Part shown: piece by piece, positions 42,322 to 51,219 of the stretch
How the letters are laid out: each line of letters begins with the position of its first letter
How positions within the stretch are numbered: the first letter of the stretch is position 1
Assembly: GCA_963772635.1 (NCBI GenBank)
Contig: CAVYYK010000044.1
Coordinates: forward strand, 1-64,000
Length of the DNA: 64,000 nt
Reading direction: 5' to 3'
From: JAUXFS01 sp963772635
Lineage (GTDB): Bacteria; Pseudomonadota; Alphaproteobacteria; Rhodospirillales; Defluviicoccaceae
Program-made: the position numbers and the translations under genes
Notes under the pieces: model-generated
The model's database searches: none
What the model saw: only the letters and a program-made list of their open reading frames with translations
What the model was told of the DNA's origin: nothing

Positions 42322-43463
42322 TGTCGTGCCACGTCCTCTATTTTGGCGAGGACTTCCCTCGGTTCGATCGGCTCGCCGTCGATCCGGTTGATCCGCGCGA
42401 TCCGGCCGGCCCCGCCGCACAGCCGTTCGATCTCGAGGCTGAGCTGGCCGGCGTTCATCTCGGCAACGATGATCGAGCGGGCCTTCGACGCGATCTCCAG
42501 GAACGGCGCCTCGGGGAACGGCCACAGCGTGATCGGGCGGAACAGACCCGCCTTGATGCCGTTCCTTCGTGCCGTCTTGACCGCCCGCTGCGCCGCCCGC
42601 GCCGAGATGCCGAACGCCACCACCAGGATCTCGGCGTCGTCGCATTCGAGCGCCTGATAGGCGGTGACGAGGTCCCGGTGATGGTCGAGCTTGCCGAGCA
42701 GGCGGCGCATCATCCGCGTCACCTCGGCCGGGTTCTGGGTGGGAAAGCCGTTCTCGCCGTGGGTCAGTCCGGTCATGTGGCAGCGGTTGCCGTCTCCCGG
42801 GCGCGCCATCGCCGGCACGTGGTCGTCGGTCGCCTTGAACGGCAAAAACTTCTCGCCGGTGCCGTTCGCCCACTTGCGCTCGACCAGCTTCAGCGAGCCG
42901 GGATCCGGGACATCCACCGTTTCCATCAGATGGCCGACGGTCTCGTCGTAGAGCACCACCACCGGGGTCCTGAGCGCTTCGGCGAGGTTGAAGGCGCGGA
43001 TCGTCTGTTCGTAGATCTCCATCACCGAGGCCGGCGTCAGCACGATGATCGGGTGGTCGCCATGGGTGCCCCAGCGGGCCTGCATCACGTCGCCCTGGGC
43101 CGGGCGGGTCGGCATCCCGGTGCTCGGGCCGCCGCGCATGACGTTGATCACCACGCAGGGGATCTCGACCATGGCGCCGTAGCCGAGGTTCTCCTGCTTG
43201 AGCGAGAAGCCGGGGCCGCTGGTCGCGGTCATCGCCTTGACCCCGCCCATCGAGGCGCCGAGAATCGCGCCCATCGAGCCGATCTCGTCTTCCATCTGGA
43301 TGAACACGCCGCCGACCTTGGGCAGCTCCGCCGCCATCCTCTCGGCGATCTCGGAGGACGGCGTGATCGGATAGCCGGCGTAGAAACGGCAGCCGGCGGC
43401 GACCGCGCCGAGGGCGCAGGCGTGGTTGCCCTGGAGGTTTTGCGATCCGGAAACGATGGTCAT
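42318..43463 (-). CDS. korA: 2-oxoacid:ferredoxin oxidoreductase, alpha subunit
   Basis: A 381-residue alpha subunit with the pyruvate-flavodoxin-type thiamine-pyrimidine domain: GCRFYAGYPITPSSEIAERM, FIQMEDEIGSMGAILGASMGG, MTATSGPGFSLKQENLGYG, INVMRGGPSTGMPTRPAQGD, and a transketolase C-terminal part with FRPITLWPFPEAPF. No gamma domain is fused. It begins directly after iorB, with no intergenic space, and is coupled to korB. Confidence 0.93.
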   Translation of the reverse strand: MTIVSGSQNLQGNHACALGAVAAGCRFYAGYPITPSSEIAERMAAELPKVGGVFIQMEDEIGSMGAILGASMGGVKAMTATSGPGFSLKQENLGYGAMVEIPCVVINVMRGGPSTGMPTRPAQGDVMQARWGTHGDHPIIVLTPASVMEIYEQTIRAFNLAEALRTPVVVLYDETVGHLMETVDVPDPGSLKLVERKWANGTGEKFLPFKATDDHVPAMARPGDGNRCHMTGLTHGENGFPTQNPAEVTRMMRRLLGKLDHHRDLVTAYQALECDDAEILVVAFGISARAAQRAVKTARRNGIKAGLFRPITLWPFPEAPFLEIASKARSIIVAEMNAGQLSLEIERLCGGAGRIARINRIDGEPIEPREVLAKIEDVARQ

Positions 43464-44381
43464 CTAAGTGCGGACTTCCTCCGCCATGTCCCGGTGCACC
43501 TTGATGGCGAAGTCGGGACAGAGCCACTCGCAGAGGCGACATCCGGTGCACCCGGCCGGATCCTTGAGCTCGACCACGCCGCGGGTGTTGAGCTTGAGAA
43601 CCCGTTCCGGGCACATCTTGACGCAGATGTCGCAGCCCTTGCACCAGGCCTCGGTGATCTCCAGCCAATTGTGGTCGAAGGTCTCCGAGCCGCTGACCGG
43701 GAACGCCACGATCGGCTGCACCGGCGCCTCCGGCAGCGAATGCTCCGCCGTCGCCACCCAGTCGTGACCTTTGAGGAACGCCCGGCGGTTGATCTCGATC
43801 GTCTTCGGCGGGACGAACTCGTCGAGCACCTCGAGCCAGTCCTCGGTGGTGAACGCCAGCGCGGTCGAGAGGGCGCCGAGGAGGATGGTGTTGGCGGCCC
43901 GCGCGTTGCCGAGCTCGGCGGCCATCCGGGTGGCGTCCAGCGCGAAGCCGTTGCCGACCATCTCGATGATCTCCGCCGGGGTCTCCGGGGAGTAGGCCAT
44001 CGGCGCGCCCGGCTTGCGGTTCCGACACGCGATCGGCGGGACGATCTGCTGGGTGTCGGCGATGAAGGTTCCCCGGTCCCGCTTCAGATGGTTGAGCCAG
44101 CGCAGCCCTTCCGCCCATTCCAGCGCCACCAGGATGTCGGCCTCGCCGGCGGGAATGGTCGGCGACCACACCTGCTTGCCGAACCGGACGTGGCTGAACA
44201 CGCCGCCGCCGCGCTTGGCCATGCCGTGGACTTCGCTCTGCTTGACCTGGAACCCCTTCACCTGGCAGAGCCGGGCGAGGACCTTGGAGACCATGATCAC
44301 GCCCTGGCCGCCGACGCCGACGATCAGCACGTTGGTCGGCGTCGCGGGGGTCGGCGTCACGGGATCGTTGATGACGTTCAT
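43464..44381 (-). CDS. iorB: IorB-type beta subunit fused to a two-cluster ferredoxin domain
   Basis: A 305-residue protein. Residues 1-215 are an indolepyruvate ferredoxin oxidoreductase beta (gamma-like) domain: VLIVGVGGQGVIMVSKVLAR, KQSEVHGMAKRGGGVFSHVR and AANTILLGALSTALAF. The C-terminal 80 residues form a ferredoxin with two [4Fe-4S] motifs, AWCKGCDICVKMCPERV and GCTGCRLCEWLCPDFAI. Free IorB is about 190-200 residues, so the ferredoxin fusion is a notable variant; the same type of ferredoxin is often the separate delta subunit (KorD) of the following enzyme. ATG 44381 chosen over an upstream one because of the IorA end. Confidence 0.88.
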   Translation of the reverse strand: MNVINDPVTPTPATPTNVLIVGVGGQGVIMVSKVLARLCQVKGFQVKQSEVHGMAKRGGGVFSHVRFGKQVWSPTIPAGEADILVALEWAEGLRWLNHLKRDRGTFIADTQQIVPPIACRNRKPGAPMAYSPETPAEIIEMVGNGFALDATRMAAELGNARAANTILLGALSTALAFTTEDWLEVLDEFVPPKTIEINRRAFLKGHDWVATAEHSLPEAPVQPIVAFPVSGSETFDHNWLEITEAWCKGCDICVKMCPERVLKLNTRGVVELKDPAGCTGCRLCEWLCPDFAIKVHRDMAEEVRT

Positions 44382-44412
44382 CGGCGGGCCTTCATGTACG
44401 ATCTCGCGGCCT

Positions 44413-46246
44413 TCACTGAACCGCCGGCCGGATGCAGTCGCTCGGACAGATCTGGACGCAGAGGGTGCAGCCGATGCATGTGGCGGAGTCGATCTTGACC
44501 TTGTGGTGGCCATCGATGATCTCGTCGGCCCAGATGATCGACGGGCAGCCCAGGTTCATGCAATTCTGACAGCCGGTGCATCCTTCCAGGCGCACCTGGA
44601 ACGCCGGTCCCCGGATCTTCATCGGATCGAGCACGCAGGGGCGGTCCGAGATGATCACCGAGACGCCCTTGTAGGCGACCGCCTCGCGGAAAGACTGGTA
44701 CATCGCCGGCACGTCGTAGGAGTCGATCCTCTTCACCCACTTGACCCCGATCGCCTTGATCAGCTGCTCGTAGTCGATCTTGTGGGTTTCCTCGCCGCGG
44801 AGCGTCCGGCCGGTGCCGGGGTGATCCTGGCCGCCGGTCATCGCGGTGACGTGATTGTCGAGAAGAATGACGGTGATGTTGGCCTTGTTGTAGACCGCGT
44901 CGATCAGCGGCGGGATGCCGGAGTGGAGGAAGGTGGAGTCGCCGACGGTGGCGACGATCGGCTTGGTTTCGCCCCCCGCCTTGGCCATGCCGAGGGCGTT
45001 GGCGATGCTCGAACCCATGGAGACGCAGGTATCGATGGAGCGCAGCGGCTCGACCGTCGCCAGGGTGTAGCAGCCGATATCGCCGGCGACCCGGGCGTCG
45101 ATCGCCCGAAGCGCCATGTAGCTGGTGGTGTGTGGGCAGCCGGGACAGAGCACCGGCGGCCGGGCCGTCGGGGTGATCTGCCATTGCTCCCTGTTCGGGG
45201 CGGGCTCCAACACCTTCGCCTGCTCGAAGCCCTGTCGCACCAGTTCGGGGGACAGTTCGCCGACCCGCGGGAAGAAGGCCTTGCCCTCGGCGTGCGATGC
45301 CCATCGCCCGGACCTCGGTCTCGATCACCGGCTCCAGTTCCTCGATCACGAACACCCGCTCGACGGTCCCGCAGAACTCGGCGACGAGCCGGTCGGGGAG
45401 GGGGTAGGAGGCCGCCAGCTTGAGCACGCTCGCCCCGGGCAGCACTTCCTTGACGTAGGTGTAGGCGGTGCCGGCGGTGATCACGCCGATCTCGGTGCTG
45501 CCCCGTTCCCAACGGGTGATCTCGGCGGTGTCGAAGTAGGCCTTGAGCTTGGTTTCGCGCTCGATCAGCAGCGGATGGCGGGTCCGCGCATTGGTCGGGA
45601 TCATCACGTTCTTGTTGGAATTCTCGAGAAAGCCGCGGGAGGATGCCTCGCGGCGGGGACCGATGGTTACCGGACTGCGGGTATGCGACAGCCGGGTGGT
45701 GCTGCGGACGATGACCGGGGTGTCGAACTCCTCGCTGAGATCGAAGGCGAGACGGGTGAAGTCGAGGGCCTCCTGGGCGTCCGACGGCTCCAGGCAGGGG
45801 ACCATGGCGAGGCGGCAGTAGAGCCGGGTATCCTGCTCGTTCTGCGAGCTGTGGATCCCCGGATCGTCGCAGACGACGAGGACCAGGCCGCCGTTGACGC
45901 CGATGTAGGTCAGCGACATCAGCGCGTCGGCGGCGACGTTGAGGCCGACGTGCTTCATCGCCGACAATGCCCGCACGCCGGCGAACGAGGCGCCGATCGC
46001 CACGTCGAGCGAAACCTTCTCGTTGGTCGACCACTGGGCGTGCAGGTCCTCGGCGGGATACCTGGCGAGGGTCTCGAGGATCTCGGTCGACGGTGTTCCC
46101 GGGTAGGCCGCGGCCACCCGCACGCCGGCTTCCCAGGCGCCCTGGGCGATCGCCTCGTTGCCGTTCAGCGGCCGAACCTTCGGCGCCGCGGCTTCTCGTT
46201 CGATGACATCCAAATGCTGATCCACGGTATTCTCGATCCCTGTCAT
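44413..46246 (-). pseudogene. iorA: Indolepyruvate:ferredoxin oxidoreductase alpha subunit, one frameshift
   Basis: IorA oxidatively decarboxylates aryl pyruvates to arylacetyl-CoA. From ATG 46246 the frame encodes the first half (GNEAIAQGAWEAGVRVAAAYPGTPS, ALSAMKHVGLNVAADALMSL, DDPGIHSSQNEQDTR). After ELEPVIETEVRAMGIA, near 45290-45295, it breaks and continues one base on with AEGKAFFPRVGELSPELVRQ, the thiamine-binding VLCPGCPHTTSYMAL, VATVGDSTFLHSGIPP, LLDNHVTAMTGGQDHPGTG, and two ferredoxin motifs (GCTGCQNCMNLGCPS, TCIGCTLCVQICPSD). Joined length about 610 residues, complete. Locus is 3n+1 long. First gene of the operon ior-kor. Confidence 0.88.
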
Positions 46247-46351
46247 ACCCTTATTGCGGCCACCCCCCGGCGCAAACCGCCATCCTAGCAGATCTTTCGT
46301 ACCATTCTAACCAGCGTTTGACCACGTGGATCTCGCGGAAATCCGCCGCAA

Positions 46352-46615
46352 GTACCCACTTTCATGGTTCCATGTTCCATGTGACGGCCTTCCGAGATCG
46401 TCCGGTCAGGAGCGTGGCGCGCCGTGATGCTGGAGCATCACAAGCGGCGGGCAACGCCGCCGGGAGCCTCGGAAGGCCGCCCATAGGGTCGCATTTCCCG
46501 GGTCCTCGGGGCGTCGACGGCGCTTGACGATGCTCCAGCATCGCCGGCGCACCGCCTCCTGCCGAGGCCCCGGGAAAAACGATCACATGGGGCATGGAAC
46601 CATGAAAGTGGGTAC
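46352..46615. mobile_element. 264-bp palindromic MITE-like element with 33-bp terminal inverted repeats
   Basis: The left end starts GTACCCACTTTCATGG (46352) and the right end is its reverse complement, ending at 46615. The first 23 bases match perfectly and about 33 match with two differences. Both halves also contain GATGCTGGAGCATC-type hairpins, symmetrically placed, and GC-rich inner arms that pair loosely, so the whole element can fold on itself. It carries no gene. Terminal repeats with a non-coding interior are the hallmark of MITEs mobilised in trans. No clear target duplication is visible. Confidence 0.72.
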
Positions 46616-46727
46616 TGGTCAGGTTGGACATGGCATCTCGGGAATTTGTTCTGCTAAAATGTTCCGGCAATCCTTGATGTCCCGCGTGTTGGGACGCAAT
46701 TCGGCGGATGGCAATGGGGAGGTAGCG

Positions 46728-47054
46728 ATGTCCAGATCCTTCGGGGATGTCCGGCGGAAGGTGCGTCGGCTTTCGGCCGTTGGCGCCACGGCGGCGTTGA
46801 TGCTGTTGTCGGCGATCGCCGCCGCCTCCGCCGCGGAGCTCTACGGTTCGGTTTCCGCGGGTGGAAAGGGGCAGGCGAACGTGACGGTGGAACTCCTTTC
46901 CGACCAGGGTTCCGTCGCCACCGTGCAAACTTCGAGACAGGGCACATACCGCTTTCGCAACATAGCGCCCGGGAACTACAGCGTCAGTGCGGGAGGGCAG
47001 GAAAAGAAGGTCTACGTCGGACCCGGGGTCAATCGCTTCAATATCGACAAGTGA
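46728..47054 (+). CDS. Small secreted carboxypeptidase-regulatory-like protein
   Basis: A 108-residue protein with a Sec signal peptide (RRLSAVGATAALMLLSAIAAASA, cleavage after ASAA) and one beta-sandwich repeat: ELYGSVSAGGKGQANVTVEL, TSRQGTYRFRNIAPGNYSVSAGG. This is the fold of CarboxypepD_reg/Cna-B-like domains, which commonly decorate surface proteins. ATG 46728 follows GGGGAGGTAGCG. It lies directly behind the palindromic element. Role unknown. Confidence 0.8.
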   Translation: MSRSFGDVRRKVRRLSAVGATAALMLLSAIAAASAAELYGSVSAGGKGQANVTVELLSDQGSVATVQTSRQGTYRFRNIAPGNYSVSAGGQEKKVYVGPGVNRFNIDK

Positions 47055-47079
47055 ATATCTGTTGGGAGACGCCGAACCG

Positions 47080-48249
47080 ATGGCCGAACAGGATGAAGCG
47101 CAGAAATTGGTCGACCCGACCGAAACGGGGAACGGCCGGGAACCCGAAGGCAAGGACTTCTGGGACAAGCTGCGCGCCAGCGGAACGATCGTCGTCGCCA
47201 TCGTCGTCGCGTTCATGGGCGGCTGGTTCAATCACCAGCAGGCCGAGCGTAACCGGGTCAGTGCCGAAAGCCAGTTCTACACCGACCTGCTGGCCCAGCG
47301 GGAGAGATCGGACAGCGAGCTCCGTTCGGAGATGTTCAAGACCCTGTTCGACGCCTACTTCCGCGGCAAGCTGTCGGACAGCGCCGGCCCGCAACAAGCG
47401 CCGCGCGAGGAGGGGAAGGTGGAGGGGATGGTCGTGGCGAGCGGTCCCGCCGCCGATTCCGCCCCCGCCCCCGCCCCGGACTTCGCCGGCCTGGAGCGAC
47501 GGATCATGTTCCTCGACGTACTGGTGCGCAACTTCGAGAGCATCGACATCCGGCCTTTGTTCGAGGACCTCGACCGGCGCCTGACCGAGATCGTCTGGTC
47601 GGACGGAGGGCCCGGGGAAGCGGCGGCCGAGGCGCGACAGAAGGCGTTCGGCCTGCGCTGGCAACTGCGCCGCGCGGCGCTCGGCAACGTCGTGCGCCAG
47701 GTCAGCGCGCTGTCCAGTCTCGACGACGCCAAGGTTGAACGGTTGCCGATCACCGAGGGCAAGTGTTCGACCTTCGAAGGCGGCGTCGAGGACGACCCGA
47801 GCCAATCGGCCCAGGATATCGACGAGCCGCGGCTCTTCGACTTCGGTACCATCCTGATCAATCGCCTCGAGGACGGAAGCGTCTACTTGAGCATTCTCCT
47901 CGACGAGAGCGAAGAGCAAGCCGGTGGTTCGACCCAACCCGTGAAGCTGGATTTCCAGGTGACGTTCTTCGACATGCCGGTCCTGGAAAACATCCGCCTG
48001 CCCAGCGGGAAACGGTTGACGGTGACCCTCGCGTCCTACTTTTCGCCTCGTGAGTACAAGGATTTCGTCGGGCAGTTCCCCGCTTACCTTGCCCAGGATT
48101 ACCGGAGCTTTCTCGATAGTCCCGATCTCCGCGACTGCCGGAAGGCGCAACTGACGCTCCTGCAGTTCCCCGACAGCTACATCGGTCCGCGCGATCGTCC
48201 GTACATCCAGAACCTGATCAAGACCAACATACATCCGGAACCTGATTAA
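47080..48249 (+). CDS. Single-pass membrane protein of unknown function
   Basis: A 389-residue protein with an acidic cytosolic start, one hydrophobic helix (GTIVVAIVVAFMGGWF, residues 35-50), then a periplasmic or cytosolic helical region with coiled-coil tendency (RNRVSAESQFYTDLLAQRER) and a mixed C-terminal domain. No family is recognised. ATG 47080 lies 26 bases after the previous stop. A decayed TIR-FGE gene follows. Some defence and stress loci encode such single-TM partners, but that is only context. Confidence 0.6.
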   Translation: MAEQDEAQKLVDPTETGNGREPEGKDFWDKLRASGTIVVAIVVAFMGGWFNHQQAERNRVSAESQFYTDLLAQRERSDSELRSEMFKTLFDAYFRGKLSDSAGPQQAPREEGKVEGMVVASGPAADSAPAPAPDFAGLERRIMFLDVLVRNFESIDIRPLFEDLDRRLTEIVWSDGGPGEAAAEARQKAFGLRWQLRRAALGNVVRQVSALSSLDDAKVERLPITEGKCSTFEGGVEDDPSQSAQDIDEPRLFDFGTILINRLEDGSVYLSILLDESEEQAGGSTQPVKLDFQVTFFDMPVLENIRLPSGKRLTVTLASYFSPREYKDFVGQFPAYLAQDYRSFLDSPDLRDCRKAQLTLLQFPDSYIGPRDRPYIQNLIKTNIHPEPD

Positions 48250-48346
48250 GACCCAGCTCTAGGTCCGGTGTGCAATCGGAAACATGGGTCGATATCAGTG
48301 GGTTTTGGTATAGGATCGGCGGCGGGTTGGTTTGCGCGGGGGGACG

Positions 48347-49640
48347 ATGGCCGACATCTTCATCAGCTACGCCAGCGAGGACCGGGCGGCGGCGGTGCGC
48401 CTGGCGGATGCGCTCGCGGGCCAGGGGTGGTCGGTGTGCTGGGATCGGACGATCCCGCCCGGCGAAACGTGGGCGAGGTCGTCGAGCGCGGAGCTCGACG
48501 AGGCCCGCTGCGTCGTCGTCATGTGGTCGCGGAGCCTCGGTGGGCAATCCACCTGGGTCCAGGAGGAAGCGGACGAGGGCCGCGAGCGAGGATGCTGATC
48601 CCGGCCGGATCGAAGACGTCACTCCGCCGCTCGGCTTTCGCCTGATCTGCAGGCGGCGCCGACTGAGCGGACTGGGAGGGCGATCGCGGCCGATGTCCGG
48701 CTTTCGACGTCCTGATCGGTGCCGTCACGGATCTTTGAAACTGCGCGCGGCGAGAGTGGAGGAGCCGCACTGACCTCCGGCCGGCAGACGTTCTCCAAGG
48801 TGCCGATACGAAGGCGAAAACCACCCGAGAGCGCGGAGGCGCAACGAAACCGAAAGCCGCTTCGACGATAGAGGCCGCGCCGAGCGTCGGGGCCGATCCG
48901 GCGACGTTGCCGGATCTCGCGGTGTTTCGCGACATCGACGCAAGCGTGGTGCCCGGAGATGGTGGTGCTGCCGGCGGGGACGTTCATGATGGGCTCGGCC
49001 AGAGACGGAAGAGGGGTCGACAGACGACGAGAGGCCGCAGCACCGGGTGACGATCGGCGCCCGGTTCGCGGTGGGGCGGTATCCGGTGACGTTCGAGGAG
49101 TACGACCGGTTCGCCGAGGAGACGGGCAGCGACAAGCCCGACGACCAGGGCTGGGGCCGGGGCCGCCGGCCGGTGATCAACGTCAGTTGGGAGGACGCCA
49201 AGGCGTATGTGGAGTGGCTGAGCGGGGAGACGGGCGAGGCCTATCGACTGCTCAGCGAGGCGGAGTGGGAGTACGCCTGCCGTGCCGGCACCGAGACCCG
49301 GTATTGCTTTGGCGACACGATCACCGCGAAGCAGGCCAACTTCGATGGGAAAGGTCGGCAAGACGACGGAGGTCGGGTCGTATCCGGCCAATCCCTGGGG
49401 TCTTTACGACATGCACGGCAATGTTTGGGAGTGGGTGGAGGACGTCTGGCACGACAACTATGAGGGAGCGCCCGACGATGGCTCGGCCTGGACGGAAGGC
49501 GGAGACAGTGGTCGCCGCGTGGTGCGGGGCGGCTCCTGGTGCAACGATCCGAGGGACGCCCGTTCCGCCGACCGCGGCTAGCAGCGTCATCGGCGACCGG
49601 AGCGACGTCATCGGGTTTCGCGTTGCCAGGACCTTTTAGA
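48347..49640 (+). pseudogene. Decayed TIR-formylglycine-generating-enzyme-like (FGE/SUMF1) protein
   Basis: The frame begins MADIFISYASEDRAAAVRLADALAGQGW then CWDRTIPPGETWA, a TIR domain (NAD-cleaving or adaptor), ending WVQEEADEGRERG. Thereafter coding continues through at least five frame changes: MLIPA, then RIEDVTPPLGFRL, then a damaged linker, EMVVLPAGTFMMGS, then RFAVGRYPVTFEEYDRFAEE, GWGRGRRPVINVSWEDAKAYVEWLS, and one base later WGLYDMHGNVWEWVEDVW and RVVRGGSWCNDPRDAR, and finally VIGFRVARTF. This matches full-length TIR-FGE-sulfatase fusion proteins. Some breaks are +1 and two early ones are -1, so unlike the other split genes this one appears truly degenerate. Confidence 0.82.
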
Positions 49641-49650
49641 TTTTGCATCC

Positions 49651-50136
49651 TTACCTCTTTACCTCTTGGGCCAGGGGCGAAGCCCCTGGCCGAGATTTAT
49701 TTCGGGTTGGTTGAAGGAGGGCGGAACCCTGTCGGAATCGATCTCGGGCAATCCCTGGCGTTCGCGCCTCGGTATCGTCGGCCGGGGGTTCCTGGATCGC
49801 CGCGTCGCTTCGCTTCTCGCGATGACAGCAACATGCCAACACGTCATTGCGAGCCGGCTCAGGCCGGCGTGGCAATCCACACCCGGCGATTGGGTTCGGA
49901 CTCAATTTCTCTCGGCCGACCTCAGGGAAGCGGCCTTTCTCCCCGAATTCCTGCTCGCAGACGCTTTCGGATCTGTACTGGGTGCATTGCCTCCAGCGCT
50001 CGTCGAACCACGAATCGTAGGCGGCCGTTCCCGGCAGCGTCAGCTGCGCCGAGGTCTCTCCGGTCCCCGGCTCGATGGTGATTTCGCAGCCGGTGACGAG
50101 GCCGAGGAGCACCAACACACACCCAAGGAGCCGCAT
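49651..50136 (-). CDS. Small lipoprotein whose C-terminal end is read through a REP repeat
   Basis: MRLLGCVLVLLGLVTGCEITIEPG is a short signal peptide with lipobox LVTGC. The following 60 residues (AYDSWFDERWRQCTQYRSESVCEQEFG) look like a genuine small periplasmic domain with paired Cys. From about residue 80 the frame is encoded by a REP-like repeat and hairpin sequence and loses coding character, so the original 3' end has probably been replaced by the repeat. Total 161 codons. Function unknown. Confidence 0.5.
   Translation of the reverse strand: MRLLGCVLVLLGLVTGCEITIEPGTGETSAQLTLPGTAAYDSWFDERWRQCTQYRSESVCEQEFGEKGRFPEVGREKLSPNPIAGCGLPRRPEPARNDVLACCCHREKRSDAAIQEPPADDTEARTPGIARDRFRQGSALLQPTRNKSRPGASPLAQEVKR
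49669..49691. terminator. Strong GC hairpin after the TIR-FGE gene
   Basis: GGCCAGGGGC-GAA-GCCCCTGGCC is a perfect 10-bp stem with a GAA loop, 28 bases after the end of the TIR-FGE reading. Downstream on the plus strand GAGATTTATTT gives only a weak U-rich tail, so it may work as a terminator or form part of the adjacent repetitive element. Confidence 0.5.
49789..49879. repeat. REP-like element, copy A
   Basis: Contains the pair TGGATCGCCGCG...CTCGCGATGAC and CGTCATTGCGAGC...GGCAATCC, two inverted half-sites GTCATnGCGAG facing each other. This sequence type is a widely dispersed palindromic repeat in bacterial genomes. A second copy, about 75 percent alike, lies near the paaK end of the window. 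It sits inside the 3' part of the lipoprotein frame. Confidence 0.72.
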
Positions 50137-50247
50137 GGTTCCGGTCTTTCATCCATTTGGTGATTTCAACGGGTGACGTCAGCGATCACTCCGCGTCCGC
50201 TGTTGCCACCGAGGACATCGGCAAAAGCGGCGAGTCCATGAGAGCAG

Positions 50248-50577
50248 TCAAACCGAAGCGCGCCGCTTCCTCAGATCGATCTCCTTAAGGTCGGTGCTAA
50301 TCGCCTGTCGGAAGGAGGGGCTGATAGCATGCCAGTCGATTACGTCCACGCGAAAGGGTAGTTCGCTCTCCTCCAACTCGTTTCCGATGGCAGAGAGTAT
50401 GTCGTCGGAAAGCCGGGTCGTGCCGCGCAGGCAAAGATCCAGGTCGGAGAACCGTCTCGCCGTTCGGGTTGCCCGGGAACCAAACGCGAATACCTTCACC
50501 TTCTCCGGGAGATGGGCGCGGAGGATGGCCATGATTTGGTGAAGGTGGTCTGTGCGGACGTCGATCGCCTGGATCAT
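50248..50577 (-). CDS. MNT-type nucleotidyltransferase (antitoxin of an MNT-HEPN pair)
   Basis: A 109-residue minimal nucleotidyltransferase: KVKVFAFGSRATRTARRFSDLDLCLRG has the GSxAxGxxxxxSDxDL catalytic motif, here GSRATRTARRFSDLDL. FRVDVIDWHAISPSFR completes the fold. It starts four bases inside the end of the partner gene (ATGA). MNT proteins adenylate and neutralise HEPN ribonucleases. Start at 50577 (MIQAID) is chosen because upstream codons belong to the partner gene. Confidence 0.85.
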   Translation of the reverse strand: MIQAIDVRTDHLHQIMAILRAHLPEKVKVFAFGSRATRTARRFSDLDLCLRGTTRLSDDILSAIGNELEESELPFRVDVIDWHAISPSFRQAISTDLKEIDLRKRRASV

Positions 50578-51002
50578 AGACTGGAAGTGCGTTCTTTCAG
50601 GGTTTCGTACAGATGGCGTGCCTCGCGCACGAAATCGGGGATAACCGAGAACACCTCCAACGCCTTTCGTTCGTCGTACGTATGGCTGGTGGTGCCACGC
50701 TTTCTCCGGTAGTCCATCCAGCGGGGGAGGTCGCTCCTCAGCAAGTCGCGTTCGCACGCAAGCCGGATCAGGCTCTGGAAGGTGGCGTCGTCGATCCCAT
50801 CCGGGCTGGGCTCGCTCATTTTCAGGAAGCGTTTGAGCATCCTGAAGCACAACTCGTAGGTGAACTCGAACGCCTGGATCGCAGCCATCCGAAATGCCTG
50901 CTCCAAGTCAGGGTCGGACTTGGCCAAGTCGGATAGAGCCAGTGCGTACATCTTGTCGAGCTGGCCGATGGCTTTTTCAAACGAGGACAGGTCGAGCACC
51001 AT
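50574..51002 (-). CDS. HI0074-type nucleotidyltransferase-substrate-binding (HEPN-like) protein
   Basis: A 142-residue four-helix protein of the HI0074/HEPN class: LEQAFRMAAIQAFEFTYELCFRMLKRFLK and HTYDERKALEVFSVIPDFVREARHLYE. The classical HEPN RX4-6H catalytic motif is replaced by RKRGTTSHTYDE, which retains Arg-x5-His-type residues. It is encoded first, with the MNT gene coupled downstream, as in HI0074-HI0073. Confidence 0.85.
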   Translation of the reverse strand: MVLDLSSFEKAIGQLDKMYALALSDLAKSDPDLEQAFRMAAIQAFEFTYELCFRMLKRFLKMSEPSPDGIDDATFQSLIRLACERDLLRSDLPRWMDYRRKRGTTSHTYDERKALEVFSVIPDFVREARHLYETLKERTSSL

Positions 51003-51006
51003 CGGA

Positions 51007-51096
51007 TTACTCCGGCCGCAGCCGTTCGCTCTCGTAGCTGGTGGTAAGCGCTACAAGCTTTGCCTTGGCGGCTCCAACCTTCTTTGCTCGCGGCAT
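51007..51096 (-). CDS. Possible 29-residue protein upstream of the HEPN/MNT pair
   Basis: ATG at 51096, preceded by GGGAAAGAG, opens a 29-codon frame MPRAKKVGAAKAKLVAL ending SERLRPE, four bases before the HEPN-like gene start. It is basic at its N-terminus and could be a remnant or a leader peptide. Only ribosome binding site and position support it. Confidence 0.25.
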   Translation of the reverse strand: MPRAKKVGAAKAKLVALTTSYESERLRPE

Positions 51097-51219
51097 GCGT
51101 CTCTTTCCCTTCGTGTCTCGATCTTCCGGGGTCGATGATAGCCCCAACCCCTGAAGGAGAAGCAATCCTTATTCCACACCTATAGCCTTCGCCCCGCCCC
51201 AGTGGTGACAGCAGCCCCC

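Noticed and set aside
41482..44169. 895-codon open frame spanning the kor genes on the minus strand
   Set aside because: Only its last 280 codons are the real korB; the remainder is an alternative frame of korA and iorB.
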